Shown: positions 18,271-27,272 of the stretch, piece after piece
Layout: each line of letters opens with the position of its first letter
Position numbering within the stretch: position 1 is the first letter of the stretch
Assembly (NCBI RefSeq): GCF_000196495.1
Contig: NC_011312.1
Coordinates: 2,356,001 to 2,420,000 of the forward strand
Length of the DNA: 64,000 bases
Reading direction: 5' to 3'
DNA from: Aliivibrio salmonicida LFI1238
Lineage (GTDB): Bacteria > Pseudomonadota > Gammaproteobacteria > Enterobacterales > Vibrionaceae
Notes under the pieces: model-generated
Seen by the model: only the letters and a program-made list of their open reading frames with translations
Told to the model about the DNA's origin: nothing
Database searches by the model: none
Translations under genes and position numbers: made by a program

Positions 18271-18313
18271 CCCCCTATATTTTGGTAGGGGCAGCCTATG
18301 AGATATAGGCTGC
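18271..18313 (-). promoter_or_regulatory. Twin hairpins before yeaH that can mask its ribosome-binding site
   Basis: On the transcript, GCAGCCTAT-N5-ATAGGCTGC (perfect 9-bp stem, 18291-18313) is followed directly by CCCCTA-N8-TAGGGG (6-bp stem, 18272-18291). The right arm of the second hairpin contains the AGGGGG Shine-Dalgarno of yeaH, 8 bases before its ATG. Neither has a U-run, so this is not an ordinary terminator. Confidence 0.65.
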
Positions 18314-18330
18314 AACGTCCTGTTGGTTGA

Positions 18331-20265
18331 TTATGAAGATTTACGAACGCGTAGGTACCACTCAGCAAGTAAACGAACTTGTTTTTTGGTATACCCTTTT
18401 TCCATCATACGAGCGACAAAATCATCGTGTTTTTTCTGATCATCTGTTGATGTTTTCGCGTTAAAAGAAATTACTGGCAGTAAGTCTTCTGTGTTTGAGA
18501 ACATTTTTTTCTCAATAACAACACGCAGCTTTTCATAACTGGTCCATTTAGGGTTGTGGCCGTTATTATTGGCTTTTGCTCTAAGAACAAAGTTAACAAT
18601 TTCATTTCGGAAATCTTTAGGATTACTTATCCCTGCGGTTTTTTCTATTTTTTCTAGCTCATCGTTCAATGCTGAGCGATCAAATAACTGACCAGTATCT
18701 GGATCTCGATACTCTTGATCTTGGATCCAAAAATCGGCATAAGTGACGTAACGATCAAAGATGTTTTGTCCGTATTCTGAATAAGATTCTAAGTAAGCGG
18801 TTTGAATTTCTTTACCAATAAACTCAACGTATTTTGGTACAAGAAAACCTTTCACAAATTCGGTGTATTTATCGGCAACATCTTGAGCGAATTGTTCTCG
18901 TTCAATTTGTTGTTCAATGACATAAAAAAGGTGAACGGGGTTTGCTGCGACTTCGGTTTGGTCAAAGTTAAATACGCGTGACAGAATTTTGAAAGCGAAT
19001 CGAGTGGATAGGCCTGACATGCCTTCATCCACACCAGCAAAATCTTTATATTCTTGATAGCTTTTTGCTTTTGGATCCGTGTCTTTCAATGTTTCCCCAT
19101 CATAAACACGCATTTTAGAGAATAGAGATGAATTCTCAGGATCTTTTAGGCGTGAAAGTATGGTGAATTGAGCTAGGATGCCAAGGGTGCTTGGTGAGCA
19201 AGGTGCTTGAGATAACTCACTGTGTTCTAGCAGCTTTTGGTATATTTTTATTTCTTCAGAAACACGTAAACAATATGGGACTTTAACGATATAAACTCGA
19301 TCTAAAAAAGCTTCGTTGTTTTTGTTGTTTCGGAATGTTTGCCATTCTGATTCGTTTGAGTGAGCTAAAATCATGCCGTCAAAAGGTAATGCTGATAAGC
19401 CTTCTGTTCCATTAAAGTTCCCTTCTTGTGTTGCCGTTAGAAGAGGGTGTAGCACTTTAATTGGCGCTTTAAACATTTCGACAAATTCCATTAAACCTTG
19501 GTTGGCTTTACAGAGTGATCCTGAATAGCTATAAGCATCGGGGTCATCTTGGGCGAAATGCTCTAATTGGCGGATGTCTACTTTACCGACCAGAGAAGAG
19601 ATGTCTTGGTTGTTTTCATCACCTGGTTCAGTTTTAGCAATACCGATTTGGTCAAGAATAGAAGGGTTTACTTTAATCACTTTAAATTGCGTGATGTCAC
19701 CGCCAAATTCGTGCAACCTTTTTGCAGCCCAAGGGGACATAATAGAACGTAGGTTTCGCTTCTCAATGCCATATTCTTTTTTTAATAGTTCCCCATCTTC
19801 GGCTACGTCAAATAAGCAGAAAGGATGGTCATTTACAGGACTACGAACGCCATTTGCACTTAATACATAAATTGGCAATTGTTGCATGAGACTTTTTAGT
19901 TTTTCGGCAAGTGATGATTTACCACCACCAACAGGGCCGAGTAAGTAAAGGATTTGTTTGCGCTCTTCTAAGCCTTGAGAAGCATGCTTTAGGTAAGACA
20001 CGATTTGTTCAATTGGCTCTTCCATGCCATAGAAGTCTTTGAATGTCTCATAGCGAGAAATTACTCGGTTTGAGAATATACGACTAAGCTGAGGATCAAG
20101 AGCTGTGTCAATGACTTCGGGCTCACCAATGGCCAATAAAAGTCTTTCTGCTGCATTGGCATAAGCACTTTTGTCCTGACTACATAGTGATAAGAAATCT
20201 TGCAGTGAAAGCTCTTCATCTTTTGCCGCTTCGTAACGGGCTTGATAGTGGTCAAAAATACTCAT
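18331..20265 (-). CDS. yeaG: PrkA-type serine protein kinase YeaG
   Basis: 644 residues, as in E. coli, from the ATG at 20265; another ATG two codons upstream is too close to AGAGGAA. N-terminal AAA+ domain (PrkA AAA) with Walker A GPVGGGKSS (~110-118) and Walker B-like region around DGMILAHSNESEW. The C-terminal PrkA domain carries the proposed kinase activity and ends YTKKQVRLLAEWYLRVRKSS. Promotes stress survival and shapes entry to dormancy in enterobacteria. First gene of the yeaG-yeaH-ycgB operon. Confidence 0.95.
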   Translation of the reverse strand: MSIFDHYQARYEAAKDEELSLQDFLSLCSQDKSAYANAAERLLLAIGEPEVIDTALDPQLSRIFSNRVISRYETFKDFYGMEEPIEQIVSYLKHASQGLEERKQILYLLGPVGGGKSSLAEKLKSLMQQLPIYVLSANGVRSPVNDHPFCLFDVAEDGELLKKEYGIEKRNLRSIMSPWAAKRLHEFGGDITQFKVIKVNPSILDQIGIAKTEPGDENNQDISSLVGKVDIRQLEHFAQDDPDAYSYSGSLCKANQGLMEFVEMFKAPIKVLHPLLTATQEGNFNGTEGLSALPFDGMILAHSNESEWQTFRNNKNNEAFLDRVYIVKVPYCLRVSEEIKIYQKLLEHSELSQAPCSPSTLGILAQFTILSRLKDPENSSLFSKMRVYDGETLKDTDPKAKSYQEYKDFAGVDEGMSGLSTRFAFKILSRVFNFDQTEVAANPVHLFYVIEQQIEREQFAQDVADKYTEFVKGFLVPKYVEFIGKEIQTAYLESYSEYGQNIFDRYVTYADFWIQDQEYRDPDTGQLFDRSALNDELEKIEKTAGISNPKDFRNEIVNFVLRAKANNNGHNPKWTSYEKLRVVIEKKMFSNTEDLLPVISFNAKTSTDDQKKHDDFVARMMEKGYTKKQVRLLAEWYLRVRKSS

Positions 20266-20395
20266 ATCCATTTCCTCTTGTCATCCGTTTTTTTTATTAC
20301 ACATCTTAAGGTTAGTAACTAAACCCTTATTTTGTCCAAGAAAAAACCGAAAATAGAATAAAAATTGATCGAGAAATGCGGCAACACGCAGGTAT

Positions 20396-20423
20396 AAAAA
20401 AAGCGAACTTAATAAAGTCCGCT
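20396..20423 (-). terminator. folD terminator
   Basis: On the minus strand AGCGGACTT-TATT-AAGTTCGCT (one G-U) is followed by seven Ts, 30 bases after the folD stop. Confidence 0.85.
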
Positions 20424-20453
20424 AATTGACATTTTGATTAATAGGCTTGATGA

Positions 20454-21311
20454 CTATTTGCTGTGGAATTGCTCGCAAGCCAATAATGTGTTTTCAATTA
20501 AACTTGCTACGGTCATTGGACCAACGCCACCAGGAACGGGAGTGATATAGCTTGCTTTTGTTTTGGCTACATCAAATTCAACGTCACCAATGAGCTTACC
20601 TGTGTCTAGACGGTTAATACCAACATCGACCACAACAGCGCCTTCTTTTATCCATTCTCCAGGGATAAAGTTTGGTTTGCCTACCGCAACCACAACAAGA
20701 TCAGCTTGGCGAATGTGATGCTCTAAATCTTTTGTGAAACGGTGACAAGTCGTCGTGGTGCAACCAGCAAGAAGCAATTCAAGGGTCATCGGGCGACCAA
20801 CAATATTTGAGGCCCCAACGACAACAGCGTGCATCCCTCGAACTTGAATATTGTAGCGATCAAGTAGAGTGATAATGCCTTTTGGTGTGCATGAACGTAA
20901 TTTTGGAATACGTTGAGATAGACGTCCTACGTTGTACGGGTGAAATCCATCGACGTCTTTTTCTGGATCGATATGCTCTAAAATTTTAGTGCTATCCATT
21001 CCTGCAGGAAGAGGTAACTGAACCAAAATACCATCGATTTCAGGATCTTGATTTAGTGTATCAATTAATGTCAGCAATTCCGCTTCTGTGGTCGTGGTTG
21101 GTAAATCATAAGATTTTGATACGAATCCAACTTCTTCACAGGCACGGCGTTTACTTCCTACATAGACTTGAGACGCAGGATCTTGTCCTACCAAAACAAC
21201 GGCTAGACCAGGAGCACGCAGTCCGGCCTCTATGCGGGCTTTTACACGAGCACCGACTTCAGAGCGAACAGTTTGAGAAATAAGTTTTCCATCGATAATT
21301 TGAGCGGTCAT
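20454..21311 (-). CDS. folD: Bifunctional methylene-THF dehydrogenase / cyclohydrolase FolD
   Basis: 285 residues from the ATG at 21311 (MTAQIIDGK), matching the family start; the open frame upstream is not conserved. Converts 5,10-methylene-THF to 10-formyl-THF in one-carbon metabolism. Seen: YVGSKRRACEEVGF with the catalytic lysine, ILVQLPLP, the NADP site VVGASNIVGRPM (~165-177) and PGGVGPMT near the end. AAAGGATCACT lies upstream. It is followed on the other strand by tRNA-Arg(UCU); E. coli has folD and argU close together too. Confidence 0.97.
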   Translation of the reverse strand: MTAQIIDGKLISQTVRSEVGARVKARIEAGLRAPGLAVVLVGQDPASQVYVGSKRRACEEVGFVSKSYDLPTTTTEAELLTLIDTLNQDPEIDGILVQLPLPAGMDSTKILEHIDPEKDVDGFHPYNVGRLSQRIPKLRSCTPKGIITLLDRYNIQVRGMHAVVVGASNIVGRPMTLELLLAGCTTTTCHRFTKDLEHHIRQADLVVVAVGKPNFIPGEWIKEGAVVVDVGINRLDTGKLIGDVEFDVAKTKASYITPVPGGVGPMTVASLIENTLLACEQFHSK

Positions 21312-21534
21312 AGTGATCCTTTCAAGGGCTTGGACTGATTGACGTGCGCATTGTCTCAGAATTAAATAATAATAGCTACAACGCAAACGTTTGCTTTTTG
21401 CTGTTTTTGAAGATGACAAATCGTCAAACCAATAACAAGCACCTTTAAATCAATGTAATATGTATATATTGAATCAAAGAATAGACAATATGCCTTTTTT
21501 TTCAGCATTCAGTAAGATAATGATAAGAAAAGGA

Positions 21535-21562
21535 TTGATCTAGTTTCGTATATTCGTATAAT
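21535..21562 (+). promoter_or_regulatory. tRNA-Arg promoter
   Basis: TTGATC, 16 bases, consensus TATAAT, then a GC-rich discriminator (CCTACCCC), the hallmark of stringently controlled stable-RNA promoters. It ends 13 bases before the tRNA. Confidence 0.75.
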
Positions 21563-21575
21563 CCTACCCCATAGA

Positions 21576-21652
21576 GCGCCCTTAGCTCAGCTGGATAGAG
21601 CACCTCCCTTCTAAGGAGGTGGTCGAAGGTTCGAATCCTTCAGGGCGTACCA
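21576..21652 (+). tRNA. tRNA-Arg (anticodon UCU)
   Basis: 77 bases including an encoded CCA. Acceptor arms GCGCCCT/AGGGCGT (G-U at the first pair), D arm GCTC/GAGC, anticodon stem CCTCC/GGAGG with loop CTTCTAA giving TCT, T arm GAAGG-TTCGAAT-CCTTC. Reads AGA and AGG codons. The gene stands alone and is intact; no att-site duplication is seen nearby. Confidence 0.97.
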
Positions 21653-21660
21653 AATTGAAA

Positions 21661-21696
21661 AAGCCGCAATAACTGAAAAGTTATTGCGGCTTTTTT
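21661..21696 (+). terminator. tRNA-Arg terminator
   Basis: AAGCCGCAATAACT-GAAA-AGTTATTGCGGCTT, a 14-bp perfect stem with a GAAA tetraloop followed by Ts, eight bases after the tRNA. Confidence 0.92.
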
Positions 21697-21758
21697 CATA
21701 TCTGTCATATCCATTTTTAATATGCTAGCGTTAGCTTAATTTACTTTTAATGGATTAA

Positions 21759-23219
21759 ATGATGTCGATTTGGAATTCCCTTTCACTTAGTACTCGTTAT
21801 TCTGAGCTTCCTCCACTTCTCTTTACTCATGTACCGCCACAACCGTTAAACAATGTCCATTGGATAATGTGGAATGAAAAACTCGCTAAACGGTTTAATT
21901 TGCCTTTAGATCCTGCGGCAGATGCTGAGTTATTATCTGGTTTTTCTGGAGAGGTTGTTCCGCCTCAATTTTCTCCTTTGGCAATGAAATACGCTGGGCA
22001 TCAATTTGGCAGTTACAATCCTGATTTAGGTGATGGTCGGGGGTTATTACTGGCAGAGATCAAAGATAAAGCCGGTGCCAGTTTTGATATTCATTTAAAA
22101 GGGGCAGGCCGAACACCTTATTCTCGTTCAGGGGATGGGAGGGCGGTATTACGATCGACGATTCGAGAGTATTTGTGCAGCGAAGCGATGTTCGGATTAG
22201 GTATTCCTACCACAAGAGCGTTAGGGATGATGGGTAGCGATACGCCTGTTTATCGAGAAGGGTATGAAACTGGAGCATTGTTACTTCGTGTGGCAGAAAC
22301 TCATGTTCGCTTTGGTCATTTTGAGCATCTCTTTTATTCGAATTTATTGGCGGAACATAAATTATTAGCGGACAAAGTCATTGAATGGCATTTTCCTGAT
22401 TGCTTAGATAATGAGAATCCTTATGCCGTTATGTTTAATGAGATCGTTGATCGTACGGCTAAGATGATTGCACATTGGCAAGCGGTGGGTTTTGCTCATG
22501 GTGTAATGAATACGGACAATATGTCTATCATTGGGCAAACATTTGATTATGGCCCTTTTGGCTTTCTTGATGATTATGAACCAGGATACATTTGTAACCA
22601 TTCTGACTATCAAGGACGTTATGCATTTAATCAACAACCAAGAATTGGCTTATGGAATCTATCTGCCCTTGCTCATGCTTTATCTCCACTGATTGATAAG
22701 GCCGATTTAGATCAAGCACTAGAACAATACGAAGTGCAATTACATGGCTATTTTAGTCAATTGATGAGACAAAAATTAGGGCTAATAACAAAGCAAGACG
22801 GAGATAGTCGATTATTTGAATCCATGTTTGAATTATTGTCTCAAAATTCGGTGGATTACACGCGTTTTTTACGAGAGTTATCAAATGTTGATACTCATAA
22901 TGAGCAAGCGATTATTGATTTATTTATCGATCGAGATGCGGCGAAATTATGGGTTAGTTTATACATAACTCGTTGTGAGAAAGAGCATGAGACAGTGGCC
23001 TCTCGATGTAAAAAAATGCGAGAAGTTAACCCTAAATATATTCTTCGAAACTACCTAGCACAGCAAGCGATAGATAAAGCACAAGAAGGGGACTATAGCG
23101 AACTAGAAGCTTTGAGTTTATTGCTTCGGTCGCCTTTTGATGAACATATTGAATTTGAACATTATGCGAATTTACCTCCGAGTTGGGGTAAGAAAATGGA
23201 AATAAGTTGTTCGTCATAA
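21759..23219 (+). CDS. selO: Protein adenylyltransferase SelO (YdiU)
   Basis: 486 residues (485 if the second of two adjacent ATGs is used). Pseudokinase-fold enzyme that transfers AMP to Ser/Thr/Tyr of proteins, linked to redox stress. Family signatures: AMKYAGHQFGSYNPDLGDGR, HLKGAGRTPYSRSGDGRAV and the active-site region GFAHGVMNTDNMSI with FDYGPFGFLD. It ends SCSS; eukaryotic SelO carries selenocysteine at this C-terminal spot, here replaced by Cys. It stands alone, bounded by terminators on both sides. Confidence 0.95.
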   Translation: MMSIWNSLSLSTRYSELPPLLFTHVPPQPLNNVHWIMWNEKLAKRFNLPLDPAADAELLSGFSGEVVPPQFSPLAMKYAGHQFGSYNPDLGDGRGLLLAEIKDKAGASFDIHLKGAGRTPYSRSGDGRAVLRSTIREYLCSEAMFGLGIPTTRALGMMGSDTPVYREGYETGALLLRVAETHVRFGHFEHLFYSNLLAEHKLLADKVIEWHFPDCLDNENPYAVMFNEIVDRTAKMIAHWQAVGFAHGVMNTDNMSIIGQTFDYGPFGFLDDYEPGYICNHSDYQGRYAFNQQPRIGLWNLSALAHALSPLIDKADLDQALEQYEVQLHGYFSQLMRQKLGLITKQDGDSRLFESMFELLSQNSVDYTRFLRELSNVDTHNEQAIIDLFIDRDAAKLWVSLYITRCEKEHETVASRCKKMREVNPKYILRNYLAQQAIDKAQEGDYSELEALSLLLRSPFDEHIEFEHYANLPPSWGKKMEISCSS

Positions 23220-23222
23220 CGG

Positions 23223-23253
23223 AAATAAGCAGCTAGGTTAGCTGCTTATTTTT
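23223..23253. terminator. Bidirectional terminator after selO
   Basis: AATAAGCAGCTA-GGT-TAGCTGCTTATT perfect 12-bp stem followed by Ts, between convergent selO and the DUF4136-like lipoprotein gene. Confidence 0.88.
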
Positions 23254-23263
23254 CATCTGATAT

Positions 23264-23809
23264 TTATTGCTTCTCTTTCAGATCATGGAGCATCAGTTCA
23301 GTGACTTCATCTAAAGAGTACGTATTGTCAGTATTTGTATAGCCTTGAGCTAACACTGACCATTGTTGATAAGGCTGATTTGGTAAAAAGAGGGCAATAA
23401 AAATACTCGCTTTTTGTGAGTCATCATTATCATCAATACCTATTGGTTGTATTCCCGTTAATAAGCCTGTTTTCTCTAGAATGGCCATATCTTTAATGTT
23501 TTCTTCTATTCCTAAGCCATAACCAATATAAAAATCAGCGTTACTAACATCATCTGTAAATAAGTATCCCTTTTGTTCTAGAGACGCTTTCAATGCTTGT
23601 GAGAATCGTTGTTCTATGTCTCTGTTATTTAATTCTTTATTTAAAAAATTAGCACTAATTGTAGGGTGCCAAGCGAATGTGGTTTTGTTTTGAAGGATAT
23701 TATTAATATCGCCAGTAGTGACTAAATTTATGGTGCTTTTTTCTTGATAAGTTTCAGACACACAACCAGAAAGGGTGAGAAGTAGAATAAACGAAATAAA
23801 ATATTTCAA
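23264..23809 (-). CDS. DUF4136-like lipoprotein
   Basis: 181 residues. Lipoprotein signal with lipobox LSGC (Cys16). The mature domain resembles DUF4136: TFAWHP near residue 45, a mid-section LEQKGY followed by ADFYIGYGLGIEE, and a C-terminal helix. Proteins of this type are outer-membrane lipoproteins of unknown role. Single gene. Family assignment is from motif resemblance, not a search. Confidence 0.75.
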   Translation of the reverse strand: MKYFISFILLLTLSGCVSETYQEKSTINLVTTGDINNILQNKTTFAWHPTISANFLNKELNNRDIEQRFSQALKASLEQKGYLFTDDVSNADFYIGYGLGIEENIKDMAILEKTGLLTGIQPIGIDDNDDSQKASIFIALFLPNQPYQQWSVLAQGYTNTDNTYSLDEVTELMLHDLKEKQ

Positions 23810-23865
23810 AATAGTTCCCTGAATAAATTGATTGGAGTTTAGAGTATTTCTTATGTGATAGGTTC

Positions 23866-23891
23866 AAAAAAGGTGAGTAGTAATACTCACC
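23866..23891 (-). terminator. cspD terminator
   Basis: On the minus strand GGTGAGTA-TTAC-TACTCACC is followed by six Ts, about 35 bases after the cspD stop. Confidence 0.85.
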
Positions 23892-23926
23892 GTTGATCTC
23901 ACTTTAACAGTAAGTATTATTTTATG

Positions 23927-24148
23927 CTATTTTACAGCTTCACCTTCAAGCGGTTTAATTTCGCTTGCATGATAGCCTTTAGGGCCTTCATGAATTTCGT
24001 AGGTGACAGCTTGTCCTGCTTTTAATGTACGGTAGCCATCCATCTCGATTGTTGAGTAATGAGCAAAAATATCACCATCCTCACCTTCTGGACAAATGAA
24101 GCCAAACCCTTTGGCGTTATTGAACCATTTTACTGTGCCTATTGCCAT
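23927..24148 (-). CDS. cspD: Cold-shock-like protein CspD
   Basis: 73 residues from the ATG at 24148; an ATG three codons upstream abuts the GAGGG site and is unlikely. Single OB-fold with RNP1 KGFGFI and RNP2 DIFAHYS. CspD (rather than CspA) is indicated by FICPEGEDGD, STIEMDGYRTLKAGQ and the position divergent to clpS, as in E. coli, where it binds single-stranded DNA and blocks replication in stationary phase. Confidence 0.95.
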   Translation of the reverse strand: MAIGTVKWFNNAKGFGFICPEGEDGDIFAHYSTIEMDGYRTLKAGQAVTYEIHEGPKGYHASEIKPLEGEAVK

Positions 24149-24543
24149 GCTATACATCCCTCTGCATTTTTAGTTACCTAGCATAATGTCTATCAATTAA
24201 GTTTTTGCCTAATTGATAACCACTACTAGGTACACTCTATTAAATATAAAGAGGGAGTCAAGTACAAATTGGTTACCTTTGTAACATTTATGTTTAATAT
24301 CACATTTAAGATTAACATTTATATCAATAATATCAATTTGATAAATTAAGTGGTTATAAAGAAAAAAAGGCTCTATTCTTTATTTGTGTTATCGATGATT
24401 TTCTATGCAAACGGTCACTAAATAGGTGATAAAGACGTTAAATTCACATCTTTTGTTTGATGTAACTCCTCGTCTAGATTAGGCTGAATAGTAGGAGATA
24501 CCTTGCAGTATCAAAAATGTTTTTTAACGAATTAGTTGCCGAC
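24149..24543. promoter_or_regulatory. cspD-clpS intergenic region with repeated TATCAAT motifs
   Basis: 395 AT-rich bases between divergent genes. Contents: an inverted repeat TATCAATTA-N10-TAATTGATA at 24191-24218; the palindrome TATCAATTTGATA at 24331-24343 with another TATCAAT at 24322; and a candidate clpS promoter TTGTTT-N16-TAGATT at 24453-24480. A strong purine stretch TAGGAGA at 24492-24498 is too far from the assigned clpS ATG (24544) to be its ribosome-binding site, but suits the in-frame ATG at 24517 slightly better. No ORF of note. Confidence 0.5.
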
Positions 24544-24864
24544 ATGAGTAAATTCTATGAATGGATTTCTCCTGATTCAGATGTTCTGGAACTGGAGAAA
24601 ACAGGTTTAAAGCCGCCGCCGATGTATAAGGTAGTTTTAAATAATGATGATTACACTCCAATGGAGTTTGTTGTTGAAGTTTTAGATAAATTTTTTTCCA
24701 TGGATTTGGAAAAAGCGACACAATTAATGCTTACTGTGCATTATGAAGGGAAAGCAGTATGTGGGGTTTTTACTGCTGAAGTTGCTGAAACTAAAGTTGC
24801 GCAAGTAAACATTTATTCGCGTGATAATGAGCACCCACTACTGTGTACAATGGAGCAAGCTTAA
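24544..24864 (+). CDS. clpS: ClpS, N-degron adaptor of ClpAP
   Basis: 106 residues from ATG 24544 (MSKFYEWISP), the usual family start and length; an in-frame ATG nine codons upstream gives 115. Binds N-terminal Leu, Phe, Tyr and Trp and hands substrates to ClpA. The core is intact: MYKVVLNNDDYTPMEFV, ATQLMLTVHYEGKAVCGVFT with the residue-binding His, and ENEHPLL-type ending (DNEHPLLCTMEQA). It is followed by clpA after 42 bases, the canonical pair. Confidence 0.96.
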   Translation: MSKFYEWISPDSDVLELEKTGLKPPPMYKVVLNNDDYTPMEFVVEVLDKFFSMDLEKATQLMLTVHYEGKAVCGVFTAEVAETKVAQVNIYSRDNEHPLLCTMEQA

Positions 24865-24906
24865 GTTTGTTCGTTACACCATCATTTGGTGTTTTGGGAG
24901 GTTCCT

Positions 24907-27159
24907 ATGCTAAATAAAGAATTAGAAGCGAGTTTAAACAGTGCGTTTGCTCGTGCAAGAGAAAAGCGTCATGAATTTATGACAGTGGAGCATTTGTTAT
25001 TTGCTCTATTAGAGAACCCATCTGCACACGAAGCTCTTATTGCTTGCCATACAGACCTGGATGCTCTTTCGACAGAAATTGATGAATTCATAACACAAAC
25101 AACTCCTCTTATTCCAGCTGACGATGATAGTCGTGAAACGCAGCCAACGTTAAGCTTTCAACGTGTTCTTCAACGAGCTGTTTTTCATGTTCAATCATCA
25201 GGTCGTAATGAAGTCACTGGCGCGAATGTTTTAGTCGCTATTTTTAGCGAGCAAGAATCTCATGCTGCTTATCTTCTTAAAAAGAATGATATTAGTCGAC
25301 TCGATATTGTTAACTTTATTTCTCATGGTGCACCAGAAAATCGAGATGAGAATTCAGAACAATCAAATGTAGAAGCCGCTGTTGAAGGCAATTCTGATGA
25401 TCAATTAGAAAGCTTCGCAACTAACTTAAATCAAGTCGCTAAAAATGGCGGTATTGATCCGTTGATTGGTCGTGAGCAAGAAGTTGAACGAACAATTCAA
25501 GTTCTTTGTCGTCGACGTAAAAATAACCCATTACTAGTGGGTGAAGCTGGAGTCGGAAAAACGGCGATAGCGGAAGGGTTAGCATGGAGAATTGTTGAAG
25601 AACAAGTTCCCGATGTGATTAAAGATTGTATTATTTATTCTCTTGATATTGGTTCTCTATTAGCGGGTACTAAATATCGTGGTGATTTTGAAAAACGATT
25701 TAAAGCCATTTTAAAACAGCTTGAAAAAGAAGAACATGCGATTTTATTCATTGATGAAATCCATACCATTATTGGCGCTGGTGCCGCTTCTGGTGGGCAA
25801 GTTGATGCGGCTAATTTAATTAAGCCATTACTAAGCAGCGGTAAGTTACGTTGTATTGGTTCTACAACTTATCAAGAACACAGTACTATTTTTGAAAAAG
25901 AACGAGCGCTTGCTCGTCGATTCCAAAAAATTGATATTTTAGAACCATCAATAGATGATACAACTAAAATATTAATGGGTCTGAAAAGTAAATATGAAGA
26001 ACACCACGAGGTTCGTTATACCAATAAAGCACTCCGTGCTGCGGTAGAACTGTCAGCGAAATACATTAATGAGCGTCACTTGCCAGATAAGGCGATTGAT
26101 GTGATTGATGAAGCTGGTGCCCGTTGTCGTTTGACTCCAATTAGCCGTCGCAAAAAAACCATCAATGTTGCTGATATAGAATCGATGGTTGCTAAAATGG
26201 CTCGTATTCCAGAAAAATCAGTATCATCAAGCGATAAAGATGTACTGAAAAAACTGGATGCTAAACTTAAAATGTTAGTGTTTGGGCAAGATCAAGGTAT
26301 CGATGTTTTATGTGAAGCCATTAAATTGAGCCGTGCTGGACTGGGTGCAGATAATAAACCTGTTGGTTCTTTCTTGTTTGCGGGTCCGACAGGGGTTGGT
26401 AAAACTGAAGTAACGGTACAATTAGCAAAAGCATTGGGCATAGAATTATTACGTTTTGATATGTCTGAGTACGGTGAGCGTCATACTGTTAGTCGCTTGA
26501 TCGGTGCTCCTCCTGGTTACGTTGGTTATGAGCAGGGAGGTCTATTAACCGACGCGGTTATTAAGCATCCTCATTCTGTCGTATTACTTGATGAGCTTGA
26601 AAAAGCACACCCTGACGTATTTAATTTGCTACTGCAAGTTATGGATAATGGGACATTAACGGATAACAATGGCCGTAAAGCTGATTTCCGCAATGTTATT
26701 TTTGTAATGACAACCAATGCTGGTGTCCATGACACGGTCAAAAAATCTATTGGTTTAATCCAACAAGATCACAGTACCGATGCGATGGCTGCGATTAAAA
26801 AAGTATTTACGCCAGAATTTAGAAACCGTCTGGATAATATTATTTGGTTTGAGCACTTAGGCAAAGACGTGATCGGGCAAGTTGTTGATAAGTTCATTGT
26901 TGAATTACAAGCACAATTAGACGCTCGTGGTGTATCAATGGAAGTATCGCAAGATGTCAAAGAGTGGTTAGCTAATAAAGGATACGATAAAGCGATGGGC
27001 GCACGTCCAATGGCTCGTGTTATTCAAGAAAACTTGAAAAAACCAATGGCAAATGAGCTATTATTTGGTGAGTTAGTTAATGGTGGCACCGTTCGAGTTA
27101 AATTAACGAAAGGTGAATTGGACTTTGAGTTTACGAGTGAAGCTGAAGTTGTCCATTAA
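24907..27159 (+). CDS. clpA: ClpA, ATP-dependent protease ATP-binding subunit
   Basis: 750 residues from ATG 24907 with GGGAGG upstream. Hexameric unfoldase that feeds ClpP. N-domain (~1-145) binds ClpS. First AAA+ module has Walker A GEAGVGKT (~215) and FIDEIHTIIGAG. Second has GPTGVGKT (~493) and VVLLDELEKAHPD. The ClpP-docking loop IGL is present (KKSIGLIQQD). Compared with E. coli the tRNA-Ser gene usually found between clpA and infA is missing. Confidence 0.98.
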   Translation: MLNKELEASLNSAFARAREKRHEFMTVEHLLFALLENPSAHEALIACHTDLDALSTEIDEFITQTTPLIPADDDSRETQPTLSFQRVLQRAVFHVQSSGRNEVTGANVLVAIFSEQESHAAYLLKKNDISRLDIVNFISHGAPENRDENSEQSNVEAAVEGNSDDQLESFATNLNQVAKNGGIDPLIGREQEVERTIQVLCRRRKNNPLLVGEAGVGKTAIAEGLAWRIVEEQVPDVIKDCIIYSLDIGSLLAGTKYRGDFEKRFKAILKQLEKEEHAILFIDEIHTIIGAGAASGGQVDAANLIKPLLSSGKLRCIGSTTYQEHSTIFEKERALARRFQKIDILEPSIDDTTKILMGLKSKYEEHHEVRYTNKALRAAVELSAKYINERHLPDKAIDVIDEAGARCRLTPISRRKKTINVADIESMVAKMARIPEKSVSSSDKDVLKKLDAKLKMLVFGQDQGIDVLCEAIKLSRAGLGADNKPVGSFLFAGPTGVGKTEVTVQLAKALGIELLRFDMSEYGERHTVSRLIGAPPGYVGYEQGGLLTDAVIKHPHSVVLLDELEKAHPDVFNLLLQVMDNGTLTDNNGRKADFRNVIFVMTTNAGVHDTVKKSIGLIQQDHSTDAMAAIKKVFTPEFRNRLDNIIWFEHLGKDVIGQVVDKFIVELQAQLDARGVSMEVSQDVKEWLANKGYDKAMGARPMARVIQENLKKPMANELLFGELVNGGTVRVKLTKGELDFEFTSEAEVVH

Positions 27160-27190
27160 ATATCATTTTATAATGTTATAAATATAAAAA

Positions 27191-27217
27191 ACCCAGTCTG
27201 TTGACTGGGTTTTTTTA
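27191..27217. terminator. Bidirectional clpA/infA terminator
   Basis: ACCCAGTC-TGTT-GACTGGGT, 8-bp perfect stem with A-run before and seven Ts after, between convergent genes. Confidence 0.9.
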
Positions 27218-27272
27218 TATTGTTTAATACTACCCAGTGTAAATATGTTTACTTTGGGTAGTAAGATGACAA

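Noticed and set aside
21576..21652. tRNA-Arg as an integration site for a mobile element
   Set aside because: Neighbouring selO and folD are core genes, and no integrase or duplicated tRNA 3' end was seen within the window.
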